DNA from: Amia ocellicauda
Lineage: Eukaryota; Chordata; Actinopteri; Amiiformes; Amiidae
Length of the DNA: 64,000 nt
NCBI RefSeq assembly: GCF_036373705.1
Contig: NC_089851.1
Location: 57,851,593 to 57,915,592 of the forward strand
Direction: 5' to 3'
Shown here: piece after piece, positions 62,039 to 64,000 of the stretch
Numbering within the stretch: position 1 is the first letter of the stretch
Layout of the letters: the number at the start of each line of letters is the position of its first letter
Translations under genes and position numbers: made by a program
The notes under the pieces: generated by a model
The model's database searches: none
Told to the model about the DNA's origin: nothing
What the model saw: only the letters and a program-made list of their open reading frames with translations

Positions 62039-62284
62039 GGATGGCAAGGCAAGCATCTGATTGACAGTGGTCCGTGATCTGCTGTTATGCTACAATGCTA
62101 CTGACCATTGGGGTAGCGATAGCAAGCAAGAGAGTTAGATATCGAGAGTCATAGATAGATAGATAGATGGATGGATGGCAAGGCTAGCATCTGATTGACA
62201 GTGGTCCGTGATCTGCTGTTATGCTACTATGCTACTGACCATTGGGGGAGCGATAGCCAGCAAGAGAGTTAGATATCAAGAGTC

Positions 62285-62354
<70 letters not shown>

Positions 62355-62616
62355 GGATGGATGGATGGATGGACGGCAAGGCAAGCATCTGATTGACAGT
62401 GGTCCGTGATCTGCTGTTATGCTACAATGCTACTGACCATTGGGGGAGCGATAGCAAGCAAGAGAGTTAGATATCGAGAGTCATAGATAGATAGATAGAT
62501 GGATGGATGGCAAGGCTAGCATCTGATTGACAGTGGTCCGTGATTTGCTGTTATGCTACTATGCTACTGACCATTGGGGGAGCGATAGCCAGCAAGAGAG
62601 TTAGATATCGAGAGTC

Positions 62617-62654
<38 letters not shown>

Positions 62655-63346
62655 GGATGGACGGCAAGTCAAGCATCTGATTGACAGTGGTCCGTGATCT
62701 GCTGTTATGCTACAATGCTACTGACCATTGGGGGAGCGATAGCAAGCAAGAGAGTTAGATATCGAGAGTCATAGATAGATATATAGATAGATGGATGGAT
62801 GGACGGCAAGGCAAGCATCTGATTCACAGTGGTCCGTGATCTGCTGTTATGCTACTATGCTACTGACCATTGGGGGAGCGATAGCAAGCAAGAGAGTTAG
62901 ATTTCGAGAGTCATAGATACATAGATAGATGGATGAATGGATGGATGGACGGCAAGGCAAGCATCTGATTGACAGTGGTCCGTGATCTGCTGTTATGCTA
63001 CTATGCTACTGACCATTGGGGGAGTGATAGCAAGCAAGAGAGTTAGATATCGAGAGTCATAGATAGATAGATAGATGGATGGATGGATGGACGGCAAGGC
63101 AAGCATCTGATTGACAGTGGTCCGTGATCTGCTGTTATGCTACTATGCTACTGACCATTGGGGGAGCGATAGCAAGCAAGAGAGTTAGATATCGAGAGTC
63201 ATAGATAGATAGCTAGCTAGATAAATAGATGGATGGACGGCAAGGCAAGCATCTGATTGACAGTGGTCCGTGATCTGCTGTTATGCTACTATGCTACTGA
63301 CCATTGGGGGAGCGATAGCAAGCAAGAGAGTTAGATATCGAGAGTC

Positions 63347-63408
<62 letters not shown>

Positions 63409-64000
63409 GGATGGATGGATGGATGGACGGCAAGGCAAGCATCTGATTGACAGTGGTCCGTGATCTGCTGTTATGCTACAATGCTACTGACCATTGGGGG
63501 AGCGATAGCAAGCAAGAGAGTTAGATATCGAGAGTCATAGATAGATAGATAGATAGATGGATGGACGGCAATGCAAGCATCTGATTGACAGTGGTCCATG
63601 ATATGATGTTATGCTACTTTGCTACTGACCATTGGGGGAGCGATAGCAAGCAAGAGAGTTAGATATCGAGAGTCATAGATAGATATATAGATAGATGGAT
63701 GGATGGACGGCAAGGCAAGCATCTGATTCACAGTGGTCCGTGATCTGCTGTTATGCTACTATGCTACTGACCATTGGGGGAGCGATAGCAAGCAAGAGAG
63801 TTAGATTTCGAGAGTCATAGATAGATAGATAGATAGATAGATGGATGGATGGATGGACGGCAAGTCAAGCATCTGATTGACAGTGGTCCGTGATCTGCTG
63901 TTATGCTACAATGCTACTGACCATTGGGGGAGTGATAGCAAGCAAGAGAGTTAGATATCGAGAGTCATAGATAGATAGATAGATGGATGGATGGATGGAC
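58205..64000 (+). repeat. rearranged third copy of the higher-order block, running off the window
   Basis: Starts at the 58,205 marker and again shows the TACTTTGCTAC, AGGTACATAG (about 60,310) and GTTAAGCTAC (60,528) markers, but a second GTTAAGCTAC at 61,752 shows an internal duplication of about 1.2 kb. Order after that is mixed. Confidence 0.65.
61968..62035 (+). repeat. (GATA)17 tract
   Basis: 68 bp of uninterrupted GATA, matching the 17-copy tract at 48,960-49,027 in unit type (normal GATAGCAAGC core, GATGGATGGCAAGG tail). Same unit lineage, similar length. Confidence 0.85.

Larger units (their letters stand above)
34912..64000 (+). repeat. GATA/GATG satellite array, units about 135-210 bp
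   Basis: Each unit starts GCAAGCATCTGATTGACAG and has a core of about 105 bp ending GAGAGTCATA, then (GATA)n with n from 3 to about 19, then (GATG)m with m mostly 2-5, then GACGGCAAG. The core contains an internal direct repeat (TATGCTAC twice) and ends in TTAGATATCGAGAG. All units share one orientation. Sampled spacings give about 143 bp per unit near the left edge and about 157 bp around 47-51 kb, so roughly 185-190 units in the window. No open frame of 60 codons, tRNA or other gene is visible, and the array runs off the right edge. I do not recognise it as a named satellite. Confidence 0.96.

Noticed and set aside
34912-64000. CRISPR array or phage-type direct repeats
   Set aside because: Units have no unique spacers of constant length; what varies is microsatellite number, and the context is eukaryotic.

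Overview
The window is almost pure tandem-repeat DNA from a eukaryote, probably a vertebrate and plausibly a teleost fish. The tRNA units match the vertebrate tRNA-Pro(AGG) design, carry no encoded CCA and use internal A and B boxes. The right half is rich in GATA/GATG microsatellite, which is common in fish and reptile genomes. The species cannot be fixed from sequence alone. I found no credible protein-coding gene: every open frame of 60-108 codons recurs once per repeat unit, overlaps or runs antisense to the tRNA, and lies in low-complexity sequence.

Region 1 (1 to about 34,911) is a tandem array of a unit of about 0.58 kb. Each unit holds one 72-nt tRNA-Pro(AGG)-type sequence, and I place 60 copies. 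They fall into classes used throughout the entries. Class A (19 copies) has a fully paired cloverleaf, U33 and anticodon AGG. Class B (23 copies) and class B' (17 copies) have G in place of the near-universal U33 and a damaged T stem; B also has two wobble pairs in the anticodon stem, B' has one. Copy 2 is a hybrid (H) with the A anticodon arm and the B T arm. About 20 copies therefore look intact and about 40 look compromised. Spacers come in a long form (unit spacing 590 or 593 bp) and a short form (578 or 581 bp) that largely alternate, giving a higher-order dimer of about 1,168 bp. Above that level, a ten-unit block of 5,843 bp is present twice head to tail (about 8,542-14,384 and 14,385-20,227), part of it occurs a third time at about 25.5-29.6 kb, and units 10-14 recur as units 40-44. 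The last units before the right edge are the most irregular.

Junction: the tRNA array stops mid-spacer at about 34,911 and runs directly into region 2 with essentially no unique DNA between.

Region 2 (34,912 to 64,000, continuing off the window) is a second, unrelated satellite. Each unit is a conserved core of about 105 bp, then (GATA)n(GATG)m, then a short GACGGCAAG-type tail. Unit length runs from about 135 to over 200 bp, depending mainly on GATA number (3 to about 19). I estimate roughly 185-190 units from sampled spacings. Variant units recur in order, showing higher-order blocks of roughly 3.7-4.1 kb in the right part. No gene or RNA gene is visible there.

Taken together this looks like a repeat-dense chromosomal segment in which an amplified Pol III gene array abuts a GATA-type satellite. 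The most interesting points are the coexistence of intact and G33 tRNA-Pro cassettes in one homogenised array, the absence of a T-run terminator close to any tRNA, and the coupling of GATA expansion to particular satellite variants.
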